A DNA stretch of 64,000 bases from Terrabacter sp. 28. GTDB lineage: Bacteria; Actinomycetota; Actinomycetes; Actinomycetales; Dermatophilaceae. A program made the position numbers and the translations under genes. The notes under the pieces are model-generated. The model was given only the letters and a program-made list of their open reading frames with translations, searched no databases and was not told the DNA's origin. Below, piece by piece: positions 1 to 8,104 of the stretch. The stretch is from NCBI GenBank assembly GCA_000955875.1, contig JYOE01000015.1, forward strand, positions 62,746 to 126,745, given 5' to 3'. Each line of letters starts with the position of its first letter. Position 1 is the stretch's first letter.

Positions 1-948
1 GTCGCCGAGGCGGTTGACGTCGCGGTGGGCGGCGAGGGCCTGCTCGGGGTCCATGTGGATGTCGGGCCAGAACGAGTCGTAGGCGCCGACCGGCATGAGC
101 GTGAGGTCGAAGGGGCCGAGGTCGGCGCCGATGCTCGCGAAGCGCTTCGACGTGCCGGAGTCGCCGGGGAAGTAGGCCGAGTGCGCGGGGCCGTGGAGGG
201 CCCAGCCGGCCCACAGGGTCTGGCTGTCGACGAGGCCGCGACCCGAGTTGTGGCGGGCCTCGGTGCAGGTCAGCCGGATGCCGGCCACCTCGGTCTCGCC
301 GCGCCAGTCGAGGGCGGTGATGCGCTCCTCGGGCACGCCCCACGCGAGCAGGTGCGCGTTGACGCCGAGCGGCACGACGTAGTGCGGCCGGTGGGTCTGC
401 TCGAGCCGGACGATCGAGGGCTGGTCGAGGTGGTCGTAGTGGTCGTGGCTGATGAGCACCGCGTCGATGCTGGGCAGGTCGGCGATGGAGCCGGGCACCT
501 CGTGCAGGCGCTTCGGGCCGGCGTGTCGGATCGGTGACACCCGCTCGCTGAACACCGGGTCGACGAGGAAGCGCGCGCCGTCGATCTCGATGACCGTCGT
601 GGCGTGGCCGTACCACGTGACGGCGAGCTCGCCCGGCTGCTGCGGCGGCTCGGCCGCGACGACGGGCACGGTGCCGACGGGCTCGCCCCGGCCGTGCACG
701 CGGATGGCGGCGAGCAGGGCGCTCGTCTGGGCCTTGATGCGGGGCCGGAGCGAGGGCTCCTCGCCCTCGAAGCGCCGTCCCTTGAAGTTCGGGGACTCCC
801 TGACGATCGGCAGGATGGCTGCGGGGGAGGCGCCCATCCGGTGCATGACCCGGACGAACTGCCGCGACCGGGTGCGGGACGAGACCTTCTCGATGGCGTG
901 GGAGAGGGCCCGGACGGAGGGACGATCGGAGGTGCCGAGGCTGCGCAT
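1..948 (-). CDS. MBL-fold metal-dependent hydrolase, NAPE-PLD/UlaG-like (C-terminus beyond window)
   Basis: Reading leftwards from an ATG at 946-948 the frame stays open to base 1, so the 3' end lies outside the window (316 codons visible). A GAAAGG ribosome site precedes the ATG. The metal-binding signature HDHYDHLD lies at residues 168-175, and an upstream DPVFSERVSPI segment matches the N-acyl-phosphatidylethanolamine phospholipase D-like branch of the metallo-beta-lactamase fold. Such proteins are cytoplasmic Zn/Mn hydrolases; the substrate cannot be told from sequence. No signal peptide is seen. It is transcribed divergently from the ribbon-helix-helix operon starting at 1066 and shares a 117-base promoter region with it. 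Confidence 0.85.
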   Translation of the reverse strand, partial: MRSLGTSDRPSVRALSHAIEKVSSRTRSRQFVRVMHRMGASPAAILPIVRESPNFKGRRFEGEEPSLRPRIKAQTSALLAAIRVHGRGEPVGTVPVVAAEPPQQPGELAVTWYGHATTVIEIDGARFLVDPVFSERVSPIRHAGPKRLHEVPGSIADLPSIDAVLISHDHYDHLDQPSIVRLEQTHRPHYVVPLGVNAHLLAWGVPEERITALDWRGETEVAGIRLTCTEARHNSGRGLVDSQTLWAGWALHGPAHSAYFPGDSGTSKRFASIGADLGPFDLTLMPVGAYDSFWPDIHMDPEQALAAHRDVNRLGD

Positions 949-1029
949 CGGTGACCTTTCGAGGGCTGGGCGAGGGGTGGAGAGGGGCTCTCGGAACGTA
1001 CCCGCGTCAGCCTCTGCGTCAGCATGGTG

Positions 1030-1058
1030 TTGACGTGACACCATGCTGGTGTCATAGT
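1030..1058 (+). promoter_or_regulatory. Leaderless promoter of the RHH/DUF4097 operon
   Basis: TTGACG (1030-1035) and CATAGT (1053-1058) are separated by 17 bases. Transcription would start about 7 bases after the -10 element, at the ATG at 1066, giving a leaderless mRNA. No Shine-Dalgarno sequence precedes any candidate start here, which fits. The spacer is almost entirely filled by the palindrome at 1036-1054. The promoter is an inference from sequence; no transcript data were available. Confidence 0.6.
1036..1054. promoter_or_regulatory. Operator O1, TGACACC-N5-GGTGTCA
   Basis: A perfect 7-base inverted repeat with a 5-base centre (ATGCT) sits between the -35 and -10 elements. It overlaps a second perfect inverted repeat, AGCATGGTGT and ACACCATGCT at 1021-1047. 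The same arms and spacing recur inside the downstream gene at 1350-1368. Placement in the promoter spacer would make a bound protein a repressor; the ribbon-helix-helix protein encoded next to it is the obvious candidate. Confidence 0.6.
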
Positions 1059-1065
1059 GATGCGC

Positions 1066-1623
1066 ATGGACATCACGGAGTACGTCGACGCACTGCGTCG
1101 GGATCTCGCCCAGGCGGCCAGGGCGATGGGTCCGGAGACCGAGCAGGCCGCCGAGCGCATCGGCTTCGCCCTCGACTCGTCGGCGCGGCTGGCCCTCATG
1201 GACGCCTTGTCGCACGCTGCGGCCGAGATCACCAACGAGCTCGACGGCACGTCCGTCGAGGTTCGGCTCCAGGGCCGCGAGCCCGTCTTCGTCGTCGTCG
1301 GCGCCGGCCCAGCCGCCCTCGCCGAGGACGCCCAGAGCGTGCGCACCGATGACACCACTGCGGTGTCAGCCGAGGACGAAGGGCCCGAGACCGCCCGCAT
1401 CACCCTCCGCCTGCCCGAGGTCCTCAAGGCCCGTGCCGAAGAGCTCGCCACGAGCCGGGGCCAGTCGCTCAACACCTGGATCGTCAATGCCGTGCGGGCG
1501 GCGACGGCAGCCCCGGGGCCCGCGCCCGGCTTCCCCCCGATGCCCCCCGGCCCCCAGTTCGGTCCCGGCGCGCCGGGGCGCAACCGCTCCTCGAACAAGC
1601 GGGTCCAGGGCTGGGTGCGCTGA
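1066..1623 (+). CDS. Ribbon-helix-helix (HicB/Arc-like) regulator
   Basis: The 185-residue protein carries a C-terminal Arc/HicB-type DNA-binding segment (ITLRLPEVLKARAEEL through the SLNTWIVNAVR helix, about residues 107-142). An N-terminal helical region follows the pattern of HicB-like actinobacterial proteins, and the tail is Pro/Gly-rich. I chose ATG 1066 because the promoter would place the transcript 5' end there; GTG 1057 and ATG 1060 are in-frame alternatives without a ribosome site. No HicA-like toxin is next to it; the next gene is a DUF4097 protein, so a lone regulator is more likely than a toxin-antitoxin pair. Two identical palindromes, one in its promoter and one within its own coding sequence, suggest autoregulation. 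Confidence 0.75.
   Translation: MDITEYVDALRRDLAQAARAMGPETEQAAERIGFALDSSARLALMDALSHAAAEITNELDGTSVEVRLQGREPVFVVVGAGPAALAEDAQSVRTDDTTAVSAEDEGPETARITLRLPEVLKARAEELATSRGQSLNTWIVNAVRAATAAPGPAPGFPPMPPGPQFGPGAPGRNRSSNKRVQGWVR
1350..1368. promoter_or_regulatory. Operator O2 inside the RHH gene, TGACACC-N5-GGTGTCA
   Basis: The arms and spacing are identical to the promoter palindrome at 1036-1054, with centre ACTGC. It lies 314 bases downstream, within the linker before the DNA-binding domain. Two copies of a 14-base-specified palindrome this close together are unlikely by chance, so I read O2 as an auxiliary operator for looping or roadblock repression. Confidence 0.5.
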
Positions 1624-1699
1624 CCCGCCCCACGGCGACGCACCCGCCCGCACGCACCCGCCACACGGCATACGCACACTTCGAGACAAAGGACATCCC

Positions 1700-2566
1700 A
1701 TGAGCACCAACCTCGAGACCCGCTTCGACACCACGGGTCCGATCAACCTCAAGGTCGAGCTCCTCGTCGGCGACGTCACGCTGACGGCGGGCGAGGCGCC
1801 GACCACGACCGTCCGGCTCGTCCCCCGCGGCAAGAGCGGCGCCGAGATGGCCGAGAAGTTCACCGTCGAGGCGCACGGCAACGACGTCGTCGTCATCGCC
1901 CCCAAGCGCGAGAGCTTCTTCGCCTTCGGCTCCAAGGGCTCGGTCGACGTCGAGATCGAGCTGCCGACGAGCAGCACGGTCGAGGCCAAGACGGGCGCTG
2001 GCGACGTCGCCGCCACCGGCCTGCTCGGTGACGTGCGGGTCAGCACCGGCGCGGGCGACCTCACCTTCCACGAGGTCGGCTCCGCGCACCTCAAGTCCGG
2101 CTCGGGCGACCTCACCCTGCAGTCGAGCCGCGGCGACGTCAACGCCAAGACCGGGTCGGGTGACGTCTCCATCGGATCGGCCGGCGGCCGCCTCGACCTC
2201 GTCTCGGGCAGCGGCGACATCTCGATCCGGCGCACCGACGCCGGCGTCAAGGCCCGCACCGGCTCGGGCGACCTCCACATCGACGCGAGCACCGGCGACC
2301 TCGAGCTGATGACCGGCACCGGCGACGTCGTGCTCGGCGCGGTGCACGGGGGCCAGGTCCAGGCCAAGACCGGCACCGGCGACGTCAGCATCGGCATCGC
2401 GAACGGCGTCGCGACCTACCTGGACCTCAACAGCGTCACGGGCGACGTCGACGTCGACCTCGAGAGCACCGACGGCCCCGGGGACTCCGAGGCCCGAGCC
2501 GGCCTCTCCGTCCACTCCGGCAGCGGCGACATCCGCGTCAAGCGAGCGAAAGTGAGCCTGTCATGA
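1700..2566 (+). CDS. DUF4097 beta-strand-repeat protein
   Basis: The 288-residue protein is built from about ten imperfect repeats of roughly 18-20 residues, each centred on G(S/T/A)GD followed by alternating hydrophobics (for example TGAGDVAATG, SGSGDLTLQS, TGSGDVSIGS). This is the signature of the DUF4097 (adhesin-like/LiaI-like) beta-solenoid. The start ATG 1700 has AAAGGA 7 bases upstream. There is no signal peptide or membrane segment, so a cytoplasmic or surface-associated location is undetermined. It is co-oriented with the RHH regulator and shares ATGA with the next gene, implying one operon. The biochemical role of DUF4097 is not established; envelope-stress connections in other bacteria are only suggestive. 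Confidence 0.8.
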   Translation: MSTNLETRFDTTGPINLKVELLVGDVTLTAGEAPTTTVRLVPRGKSGAEMAEKFTVEAHGNDVVVIAPKRESFFAFGSKGSVDVEIELPTSSTVEAKTGAGDVAATGLLGDVRVSTGAGDLTFHEVGSAHLKSGSGDLTLQSSRGDVNAKTGSGDVSIGSAGGRLDLVSGSGDISIRRTDAGVKARTGSGDLHIDASTGDLELMTGTGDVVLGAVHGGQVQAKTGTGDVSIGIANGVATYLDLNSVTGDVDVDLESTDGPGDSEARAGLSVHSGSGDIRVKRAKVSLS

Positions 2567-2877
2567 GCACCTACAGCGGCACGTACGGCAGCGGCAGCAC
2601 GGTCGGCCTCTCGCTCCAGGAGGCGCTCGCCCGCGAGCTGATCCACCAGCGGGTCGCCGAGCGACACCACGCGCCCAAGCCCACCCGGGTGCGACGCGGC
2701 GTCCGGGCCGCGCACCTCCTGCGCAGCATCGCCGAGCGCCTCGACCCGGCAGCTGCGGCCCAGACCACCCCGGCAGGGGCTCCGGCGACGGCCGTGTCGC
2801 CGCACGCCGGCAGCCCCCGACCGTGGTCGGCCCAGCCTCGGCCGGCCGTCCGGCGGGCGCCGCACCGCCACAGCTGA
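2563..2877 (+). CDS. Small basic hypothetical protein
   Basis: The 104-residue protein overlaps the DUF4097 stop by four bases (ATGA), indicating translational coupling. The first half contains an amphipathic helical region (SLQEALARELIHQRVAERHH) and RxRRGVRAAHLLRSIAERL; the second half is Pro/Ala-rich and probably disordered. It has no membrane segment and matches no family I recognise. It is the last gene before a strong stem-loop, so the operon is RHH regulator, DUF4097, this protein. Confidence 0.65.
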   Translation: MSTYSGTYGSGSTVGLSLQEALARELIHQRVAERHHAPKPTRVRRGVRAAHLLRSIAERLDPAAAAQTTPAGAPATAVSPHAGSPRPWSAQPRPAVRRAPHRHS

Positions 2878-2890
2878 AGACCTCTCGTCG

Positions 2891-2926
2891 ACGGAGCCCG
2901 CCGCCCCTCCCTGCGGCGGGCTCCGT
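2891..2926 (+). terminator. Stem-loop terminator of the DUF4097 operon
   Basis: ACGGAGCCCGCCGC (2891-2904) pairs perfectly with 2913-2926 across an 8-base loop. There is no T-tract, as is usual for actinobacterial terminators. It lies just after the last operon gene. Confidence 0.75.
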
Positions 2927-2964
2927 GCTGCCGAGGCTCGACGGGCGCATGCGACGATCGAGGC

Positions 2965-3588
2965 ATGTACGTCCCCAAGGCCTTCGGCATGGCCGAGTCC
3001 GACCTGCACGCTTTCCTCGAGGCACAGCCGTCCGCCCACCTCGTCACCGTCGGTCCCGACGGGGTCCCGGACGCGACGCTGCTGCCGATCGTCGTCGAGG
3101 GTGACCGGGTGCTCGGTCACCTGGGCCGCAAGAACGGGCAGTGGGAGCGCATCGTGCCCGGATCGCCGGGTCTCGTCGTCGTCACCGGTGCCGACGCCTA
3201 CATCTCGCCCAGCTGGTATGCCGCCAAGGCCGAGCACGGGCGCGTCGTGCCCACGTGGAACTACAGCGAGGTCCACCTGCGTGGGGCCGTGACGGTGCAC
3301 GACGACCCCGACTGGGTGCTCGACGTCGTCACCCGCCTGACCGAGCGCCACGAGGCCCATCGGGAGGGGCGGTGGCACGTGGCGGACGCCCCCGAGAAGT
3401 ACCTCCGCGGGCAGCTGCTCGGGATCGTCGGCGTCGAGGTGGTCGTCGAGTCCGTCGAGGGCAAGGCGAAGCTCGGCCAGAACCGCTCGGACGCCGACCG
3501 GGTGGGTGCGGTCGCGGGACTGCGGGCCGAGCCGGGAGTGCTGCCGGGAGTCGTGGCCGACGCCATGGAGAAGGCCCTCGAGCACTGA
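2965..3588 (+). CDS. PaiB-like FMN-binding protein
   Basis: The 207-residue protein is full length for the PaiB family (split-barrel flavin-binding fold annotated as FMN-binding negative transcriptional regulator). Family marks are YVPKAF at the N-terminus, ISPSWY about residue 75, VPTWNY about residue 95, and KLGQNRSDADR near the C-terminus. In Bacillus, PaiB acts with the acetyltransferase PaiA in sporulation and protease control; no paiA neighbour is present here. The gene stands alone between the terminator at 2891-2926 and the small secreted protein. Whether it regulates transcription or acts as a flavin enzyme is not visible. Confidence 0.85.
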   Translation: MYVPKAFGMAESDLHAFLEAQPSAHLVTVGPDGVPDATLLPIVVEGDRVLGHLGRKNGQWERIVPGSPGLVVVTGADAYISPSWYAAKAEHGRVVPTWNYSEVHLRGAVTVHDDPDWVLDVVTRLTERHEAHREGRWHVADAPEKYLRGQLLGIVGVEVVVESVEGKAKLGQNRSDADRVGAVAGLRAEPGVLPGVVADAMEKALEH

Positions 3589-3700
3589 GCCTCGGCCGAC
3601 CTGGCCGCGGGCGTCCCTGCACCGCAACACCTTCCGGACGCTTGCCGAACGCATGCGACCAGCACAGACGGTGCACAGGCGCTGGCCCGAGGCTCGAGCC

Positions 3701-4021
3701 ATGGACACGACACCCCGCCCCGACCGTCACGCCACTCCCACTCCCACCCCGCGCGGCGGGCACCGCAGCTCGATCCGCCGTGGGCTGGGTGCTGCCGGTG
3801 CAGCCGTCGCCGTGGCCTTCGTCGGCACGGCCGCCCTCGGCGCCGGCACGGCTCACGCCGCAGGGGTCGCCGGCGGCCTCGTGCCCGTCAAGGCGGCGAC
3901 GCAGCCGGCGCCACGGCCCCACCCGCACCGGCACGATGCCGCCCACCCGGCGAACCTGCCGCCGGCGACGACCGCCGCCTACCGCTACTCCTTCCGCGAC
4001 GGGCAGCTCATCCGGCTCTGA
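3701..4021 (+). CDS. Small secreted hypothetical protein
   Basis: The 106-residue product starts with a basic stretch (SSIRRG), a hydrophobic segment of about 20 residues and an AHA-A signal-peptidase-like site, so export is likely. The mature part is about 55 residues, Pro/His-rich, ending RYSFRDGQLIRL. I recognise no family. A weak GAGG lies about 10 bases before ATG 3701; an upstream in-frame ATG at 3653 is possible but would put charged residues ahead of the signal. Confidence 0.55.
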   Translation: MDTTPRPDRHATPTPTPRGGHRSSIRRGLGAAGAAVAVAFVGTAALGAGTAHAAGVAGGLVPVKAATQPAPRPHPHRHDAAHPANLPPATTAAYRYSFRDGQLIRL

Positions 4022-4050
4022 CCGCTCGCGTCAGGCGCCCGGCGCCCGTC

Positions 4051-5736
4051 TCAGCGGCTCGGGTCGAGCCAGGCGTGCACGAGCGGCACCACCGAGGCGC
4101 CCTCGCCGCTCGCCGCCGCCACCCGCTTCATCGACCCGGCACGGATGTCACCGGCCGCGAAGACGCCGCGGACCGTCGTCTCCAGGCTCTCGGGCGGCAG
4201 GCCGTCACGCCACCGGTACTGCGGCACGTCTCGACCCGTCAGCACGAACCCGCGCTCGTCGCGGGCGACCTCGGCGGGCAGCCAGTCGCAGTAGGGCTCG
4301 GCACCGATGAGCAGGAACAGGCCTCGGCAGTCGCGCCGGGTCTCGCTGCCGTCGCGCACGTCTCGGGTCGTCACCCAGCCGAGCCGGCCGTCGTCGCCCG
4401 CGCCGCCCTCGACGACCTCGCAGCACGGCTGGACCGTGATGCGCGGGTTGTACCGGATCTCGCCGACGAGGTAGTCCGACATCGTCTCGGCGAGGCTCTC
4501 GCGACGCACGAGGATGGTGACCGAGCCGGCGAAACGGGCGAGGTGGATCGCGGCCTGGCCGGCCGAGTTGCCACCGCCCACGACGATGACGTCGGACCCC
4601 TCCATCTCGCGGGCGGCCGTCATGGCGCTGCCGTAGTGGACGCCGAGCCCGACGAGCCGCTCGATGCCCGGGGCGTCGAGGCGGCGGTACTTCACGCCGG
4701 CGGAGACGACGACGGCGCGGGCGCGCACGTCACCTCCCTCGGTGCAGAGGCGGTGCGGCTCGGGGTTGCCGTCGTCGTCGACACCTCCGGCGACGAACGA
4801 GGTGACCGGCCAGCCGGTGAAGAACTGGGTGCCGAAGCGGATCGCCTGGTTGCGCGCCCGCTGGGCGAGGCGCATACCGCTGATGCCCCTCGGGAAGCCG
4901 AGGTAGTTGCGGATCATCGACGACGTGCCGGCCTGCCCGCCAACGGCTTCCGCCTCGAGGACCACCGTCGAGAGTCCCTCGGACGAGGCGTAGACCGCGG
5001 CTGCGAGACCAGCGGGACCGGCCCCGACGATCGCGACGTCCACGACGCGGTCGACGTCGACGTCGGCGGGCCGTCCGTAGATGCGCGAGGCCACGTCGCG
5101 CACGCTCCGTGCGCTGCCGACGCGTTTGCCCATGTCCATGACGAGCGGGAACTCGGGCTCTCCGCCCTCGGCGGCGAGCAGCTGCAGCACGTGCTGGCCC
5201 TTCTCGCTGTCGGGCGGGTAGACGCGGTTCGGCATGCCCATGCGGTCGAGGTAGTCGCGGATGCCGAGCGTCAGGGCGTCCTCGACGGGGGAGACGATCG
5301 CGACCGCCACGACCTCCGGCTCGGCGACCGTCGAGCCCCAGTCCGACAGCAGCTCGCAGATCGCCGTGTGGAACTCCTCGTCACGGGCGCCGCGCGGCAT
5401 GAGCAGGTATGCGTCGTACTTGCCCTTCGCCATGCCGCCGCGCAGCCGCTCGGCGTCCTCGCGGAACGTCGACACGTGCGCGGCGATGACCCGCCGTGCG
5501 GTCGGCACCGTCTGCCGCCACCAGTGGAAGGCCTGGTGCACGTCGGCGTCGGGGAGGCGTGACTCGGTGACGAACATCGCCACCTGGCCGCCCTCGGCCA
5601 CCACCTTCTTGGCGGCCTGCTTCGCCTCGTGCGCCGACGTGGCCGTCGGCAGCTCGTAGTCACGGGCGTAGCGGCTGAACTCGTCGAACAGCTGCTCGCA
5701 GCGCGTCTCGGACACCAGGATGATCGCCGGCTTCAC
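4051..5736 (-). CDS. Fused receiver-like/thioredoxin reductase-like FAD oxidoreductase
   Basis: The 561-residue chain has three parts. Residues 1-130 resemble a response-regulator receiver but lack the acidic pocket (IILVSETRC, and FVTESRLPD at the phospho-Asp position). Residues about 140-220 look like a glutaredoxin-type fold. The rest is a two-dinucleotide-domain flavoprotein with DVAIVGAGPAGLAAA (FAD, about residue 235) and VIVVGGGNSAGQAA (NADPH). The CxxC redox pair of true TrxB is absent: where it should lie the sequence reads VHYGSAMTAAREM. Electrons must therefore leave by another route, or the protein is a ferredoxin/quinone-type reductase. GTG 5736 is chosen because the receiver-like domain begins there. 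The gene is monocistronic, with the debranching-type gene 47 bases upstream on the same strand. Confidence 0.85.
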   Translation of the reverse strand: MKPAIILVSETRCEQLFDEFSRYARDYELPTATSAHEAKQAAKKVVAEGGQVAMFVTESRLPDADVHQAFHWWRQTVPTARRVIAAHVSTFREDAERLRGGMAKGKYDAYLLMPRGARDEEFHTAICELLSDWGSTVAEPEVVAVAIVSPVEDALTLGIRDYLDRMGMPNRVYPPDSEKGQHVLQLLAAEGGEPEFPLVMDMGKRVGSARSVRDVASRIYGRPADVDVDRVVDVAIVGAGPAGLAAAVYASSEGLSTVVLEAEAVGGQAGTSSMIRNYLGFPRGISGMRLAQRARNQAIRFGTQFFTGWPVTSFVAGGVDDDGNPEPHRLCTEGGDVRARAVVVSAGVKYRRLDAPGIERLVGLGVHYGSAMTAAREMEGSDVIVVGGGNSAGQAAIHLARFAGSVTILVRRESLAETMSDYLVGEIRYNPRITVQPCCEVVEGGAGDDGRLGWVTTRDVRDGSETRRDCRGLFLLIGAEPYCDWLPAEVARDERGFVLTGRDVPQYRWRDGLPPESLETTVRGVFAAGDIRAGSMKRVAAASGEGASVVPLVHAWLDPSR

Positions 5737-5783
5737 CCTGTCGATCCTAGGAGGGGTGGCCCCGAGAAGGTATGCCGTCGAGC

Positions 5784-7898
5784 TCAGTCGGTGACCACGG
5801 TGACGTCCCCGGGGTCGCCCAGGACCTCGACGTCGCCGTCGTCGGAGACCGCGACGTCGATGCGCTGTCCGCAGAAGCGCAGTCCGTCGACGCGGAAGGC
5901 GCCGTAGGGGGAGGGGCGCACCGGCTCGAGCCGAAGCGTTCGCGTCGCCGCGTCGGGTCGGGGGCACAGGGCCACCGAGAGCAGCGCGACGGCCGAGGCG
6001 GCGGACCATGCCTGCGGGCGGCACGACGCCGGGTAGGGCGTCGGGGCGCCGGAGAGGGCGACGCCCGAGTAGAGCTCGGGCCAGCGGTACGAGAAGGCCT
6101 CCGCGGACGACAGCAGAGTGCGGGCCACGGCGCCAGACTCAGCGTCGAATCCCTCGCGGGACAGGCCGATTGCCGTGATCGCGGTGTCGTGGGTCCAGAT
6201 CGAGCCGGTGTGGTAGCCGATCGGGTTGAAGCCGCCGTTCCCGGTGCCGAAGGTGCGCACGCCGAAGTCGTCGAGCAGCTCGGGCCCGGTCACCGTGGCG
6301 GCGACCTCGCGCGCCTCGGCGGCGTCGAGGGCTCCCGTGCCGAGGACGTGACCCATGTTCGATCCGAGGCCGTCGACCGCGCGGCCGGCGCCGTCGAGGG
6401 CGATGGCGAGGTGGCGGCCGGCGTCGGTCTCGACCCAGAACCGGTCGCGCAGCCGCTGCTCGAGGGCCGAGGCCTGCGCCTCGAGCGCGTCGGCGTCGTC
6501 GACCTCGGTGGCGCCCAGTGCGCGGTGCAGGCGGGCGGCCGCGCGGAGGGCCTCGACGGCATACGCCTGCGCCTCGACGAGCGCGATCGGCGCGTCGGCG
6601 ACGGTGCCGTCGCGCCAGCGGATGGAGTCGCCGGAGTCCTTCCAGCCCTGGTTCGCGAGGCCGGTGCCCGAGGTGTCGATGTACTTGAGCAGCCCGTCGG
6701 CGTCGGGCTGCCCGTCGCCGATGAGCCATCTGACGGCCGCGCGGAGCGCGGGCAGCAGGGTCTTCGCGCGCTCGACGGGAAGTCCCCAGTCGACGGCCTC
6801 GGCGAGCAGGCAGACCCAGAGGGCTGTCGCGTCGACGGTGCCGTAGTAGACCTGCGGCAGCGTCATCCCGGTGTTCTTGTCGCGGTAGACGTGCCGTCGC
6901 AGCTCGTGCGGGATCTTGCCCGGCGCCTCGCCGGTGACGGGGTCGTGCGTGGTGCCCTGCCGGCGCGCGAGCGTGTGGAGCGTCCCCTCCGCGAGCTCGG
7001 TGCCGAGGGGAAGGAGCATTCGGGCCGCCCAGATGGAGTCGCGTCCGAAGAGCGTGAGATACCAAGGAGTTCCGGCCGCAGCGAAGACGTCGTCGGGCGA
7101 GGCGGGGTCGCGGAGCACGAGGTGGCGCAGGTCGTCGAGGCCGCGCTGGACCGTGCGGGCGAGACGGTGGTCGCGGGCGGTGACGCGCACGTCGTCCCAG
7201 TGCACGGCGTCGGCCCCGGGGTCGGCGTCGAAGGCCGATGCCTGCAGCCGCTCGGTCGTCACCCGGAGGCAGAGCGAGGCCGTGCTGCCGGGCTCGACGA
7301 CGAGGGTCGCGCCGAGGACCACGGCGCCGTCAGGACCCGGCTCGACGGTCGCGCCCGAGCCGGGCGGCAGCTCCTCCAGGGTCAGCGTGGTGCGGTGCCA
7401 GTCGTCCTCGAGCACCGCGTGGCCGTCGACGACGGTGACCGGCGTGGGCGGTCCCGTGAGCCGACCCGACTTCACGGCTCCGATGTCGAGGCCGTCGCCA
7501 CCGACGACGAGCCGCACGGGGGCGTGCACGGTCTGCGCCGCGCGCGAGGTGATGGCGACCTGCTCGGTCAGGGTGCGCCCGTCGGCCGAGAGCAGGTGCC
7601 TCGAGCGGAGCACCTCGACGGTGGGGTCGGGGCCCGGGTTGCCCAGGCCGCGGGCAGACCCGGCGTACTCGGCCGTCGAACCCGAGGCGCGTTCGGCGAC
7701 GAAGGCCGGAGCCTCCGACGCCACCTCGAGGCGCAGGGTGCCGAGGATGCGGCGGTCGTCGACGTAGAGCCCGTGGCTCGTGCCGGGGAGCACGTCACCT
7801 GATCGGTCGGCGAGCACCGTCGCGTTGCCGTCGACGACGATCGACAGCTCGTGGAGCCAGGGCTGTCGAGGGGGGCGCTGCGTGTCGCGCTCGGTCAC
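5784..7898 (-). CDS. Amylo-alpha-1,6-glucosidase/glycogen debranching-type protein
   Basis: The 704-residue protein begins with the conserved N-terminal beta-domain of bacterial debranching-like proteins (GDVLPGTSHGLYVDDRRIL, about residues 34-52). It continues into an (alpha/alpha)6 glycosidase barrel with FGRDSIWAARMLLPLG, KIPHELR and NQGWKDSGDSIRW. It should hydrolyse alpha-1,6 branches or related alpha-glucan linkages in the cytoplasm. GTG 7898 is preferred over ATG 7979: GGAGG lies 7 bases upstream of the GTG, while ATG 7979 has no ribosome site and sits inside a palindrome. It is divergent from the lacI-type gene at 8105 and a sugar ABC importer, so it probably processes the imported oligosaccharide. 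Confidence 0.8.
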   Translation of the reverse strand: MTERDTQRPPRQPWLHELSIVVDGNATVLADRSGDVLPGTSHGLYVDDRRILGTLRLEVASEAPAFVAERASGSTAEYAGSARGLGNPGPDPTVEVLRSRHLLSADGRTLTEQVAITSRAAQTVHAPVRLVVGGDGLDIGAVKSGRLTGPPTPVTVVDGHAVLEDDWHRTTLTLEELPPGSGATVEPGPDGAVVLGATLVVEPGSTASLCLRVTTERLQASAFDADPGADAVHWDDVRVTARDHRLARTVQRGLDDLRHLVLRDPASPDDVFAAAGTPWYLTLFGRDSIWAARMLLPLGTELAEGTLHTLARRQGTTHDPVTGEAPGKIPHELRRHVYRDKNTGMTLPQVYYGTVDATALWVCLLAEAVDWGLPVERAKTLLPALRAAVRWLIGDGQPDADGLLKYIDTSGTGLANQGWKDSGDSIRWRDGTVADAPIALVEAQAYAVEALRAAARLHRALGATEVDDADALEAQASALEQRLRDRFWVETDAGRHLAIALDGAGRAVDGLGSNMGHVLGTGALDAAEAREVAATVTGPELLDDFGVRTFGTGNGGFNPIGYHTGSIWTHDTAITAIGLSREGFDAESGAVARTLLSSAEAFSYRWPELYSGVALSGAPTPYPASCRPQAWSAASAVALLSVALCPRPDAATRTLRLEPVRPSPYGAFRVDGLRFCGQRIDVAVSDDGDVEVLGDPGDVTVVTD

Positions 7899-7968
7899 CG
7901 AGGGGCCTCCGTCGGGCGGGAACGGGCTGTCGGGAGCGCCGTCGGCGCCGACCCAACCTGTCACGAAA

Positions 7969-7988
7969 TGGTCAAGCATCCTTGACCA
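7969..7988. promoter_or_regulatory. 20-base palindrome upstream of the debranching gene
   Basis: TGGTCAAG-CATC-CTTGACCA is a perfect inverted repeat with 8-base arms in the divergent region 7899-8104. Its sequence differs from the two LacI-type sites to the right, so it may bind a different regulator or form the promoter of the leftward gene. Confidence 0.45.
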
Positions 7989-8021
7989 ATCCGGGCAGAC
8001 AAGAGCATGCTCCCTCTCGTA

Positions 8022-8064
8022 TGAACGTTCAAGTCCACCGGACTTGCCGGTTTTGAACGATCAA
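8022..8064. promoter_or_regulatory. Two LacI-type operators
   Basis: TGAACGTTCA at 8022-8031 (extended ATGAACGTTCAA) and TTGAACGATCAA at 8053-8064 each differ by one base from the symmetric half-site pair TTGAACGTTCAA, with the central CG typical of LacI-family operators. They lie immediately upstream of the lacI-type gene and between it and the divergent debranching gene, so autoregulation and control of both directions are expected. Confidence 0.6.
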
Positions 8065-8104
8065 CTCGCTGGACTGGATGGGCTCGACCGCAAAGGAGCG
8101 TGGA

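Noticed and set aside
1066..2566. RHH regulator plus DUF4097 as a toxin-antitoxin pair
   Set aside because: DUF4097 proteins are repeat proteins with no toxin-like fold, and no HicA-like gene is adjacent.
4022..4050. GGCGC/GCGCC hairpin between the secreted protein and the flavoprotein
   Set aside because: The 5-base stem is too short to call a terminator in DNA this G+C-rich.
7969..7979. ATG 7979 as start of the debranching gene
   Set aside because: It lacks a ribosome site and lies in a 20-base dyad, while GTG 7898 has GGAGG at ideal distance and the conserved domain starts only after it.
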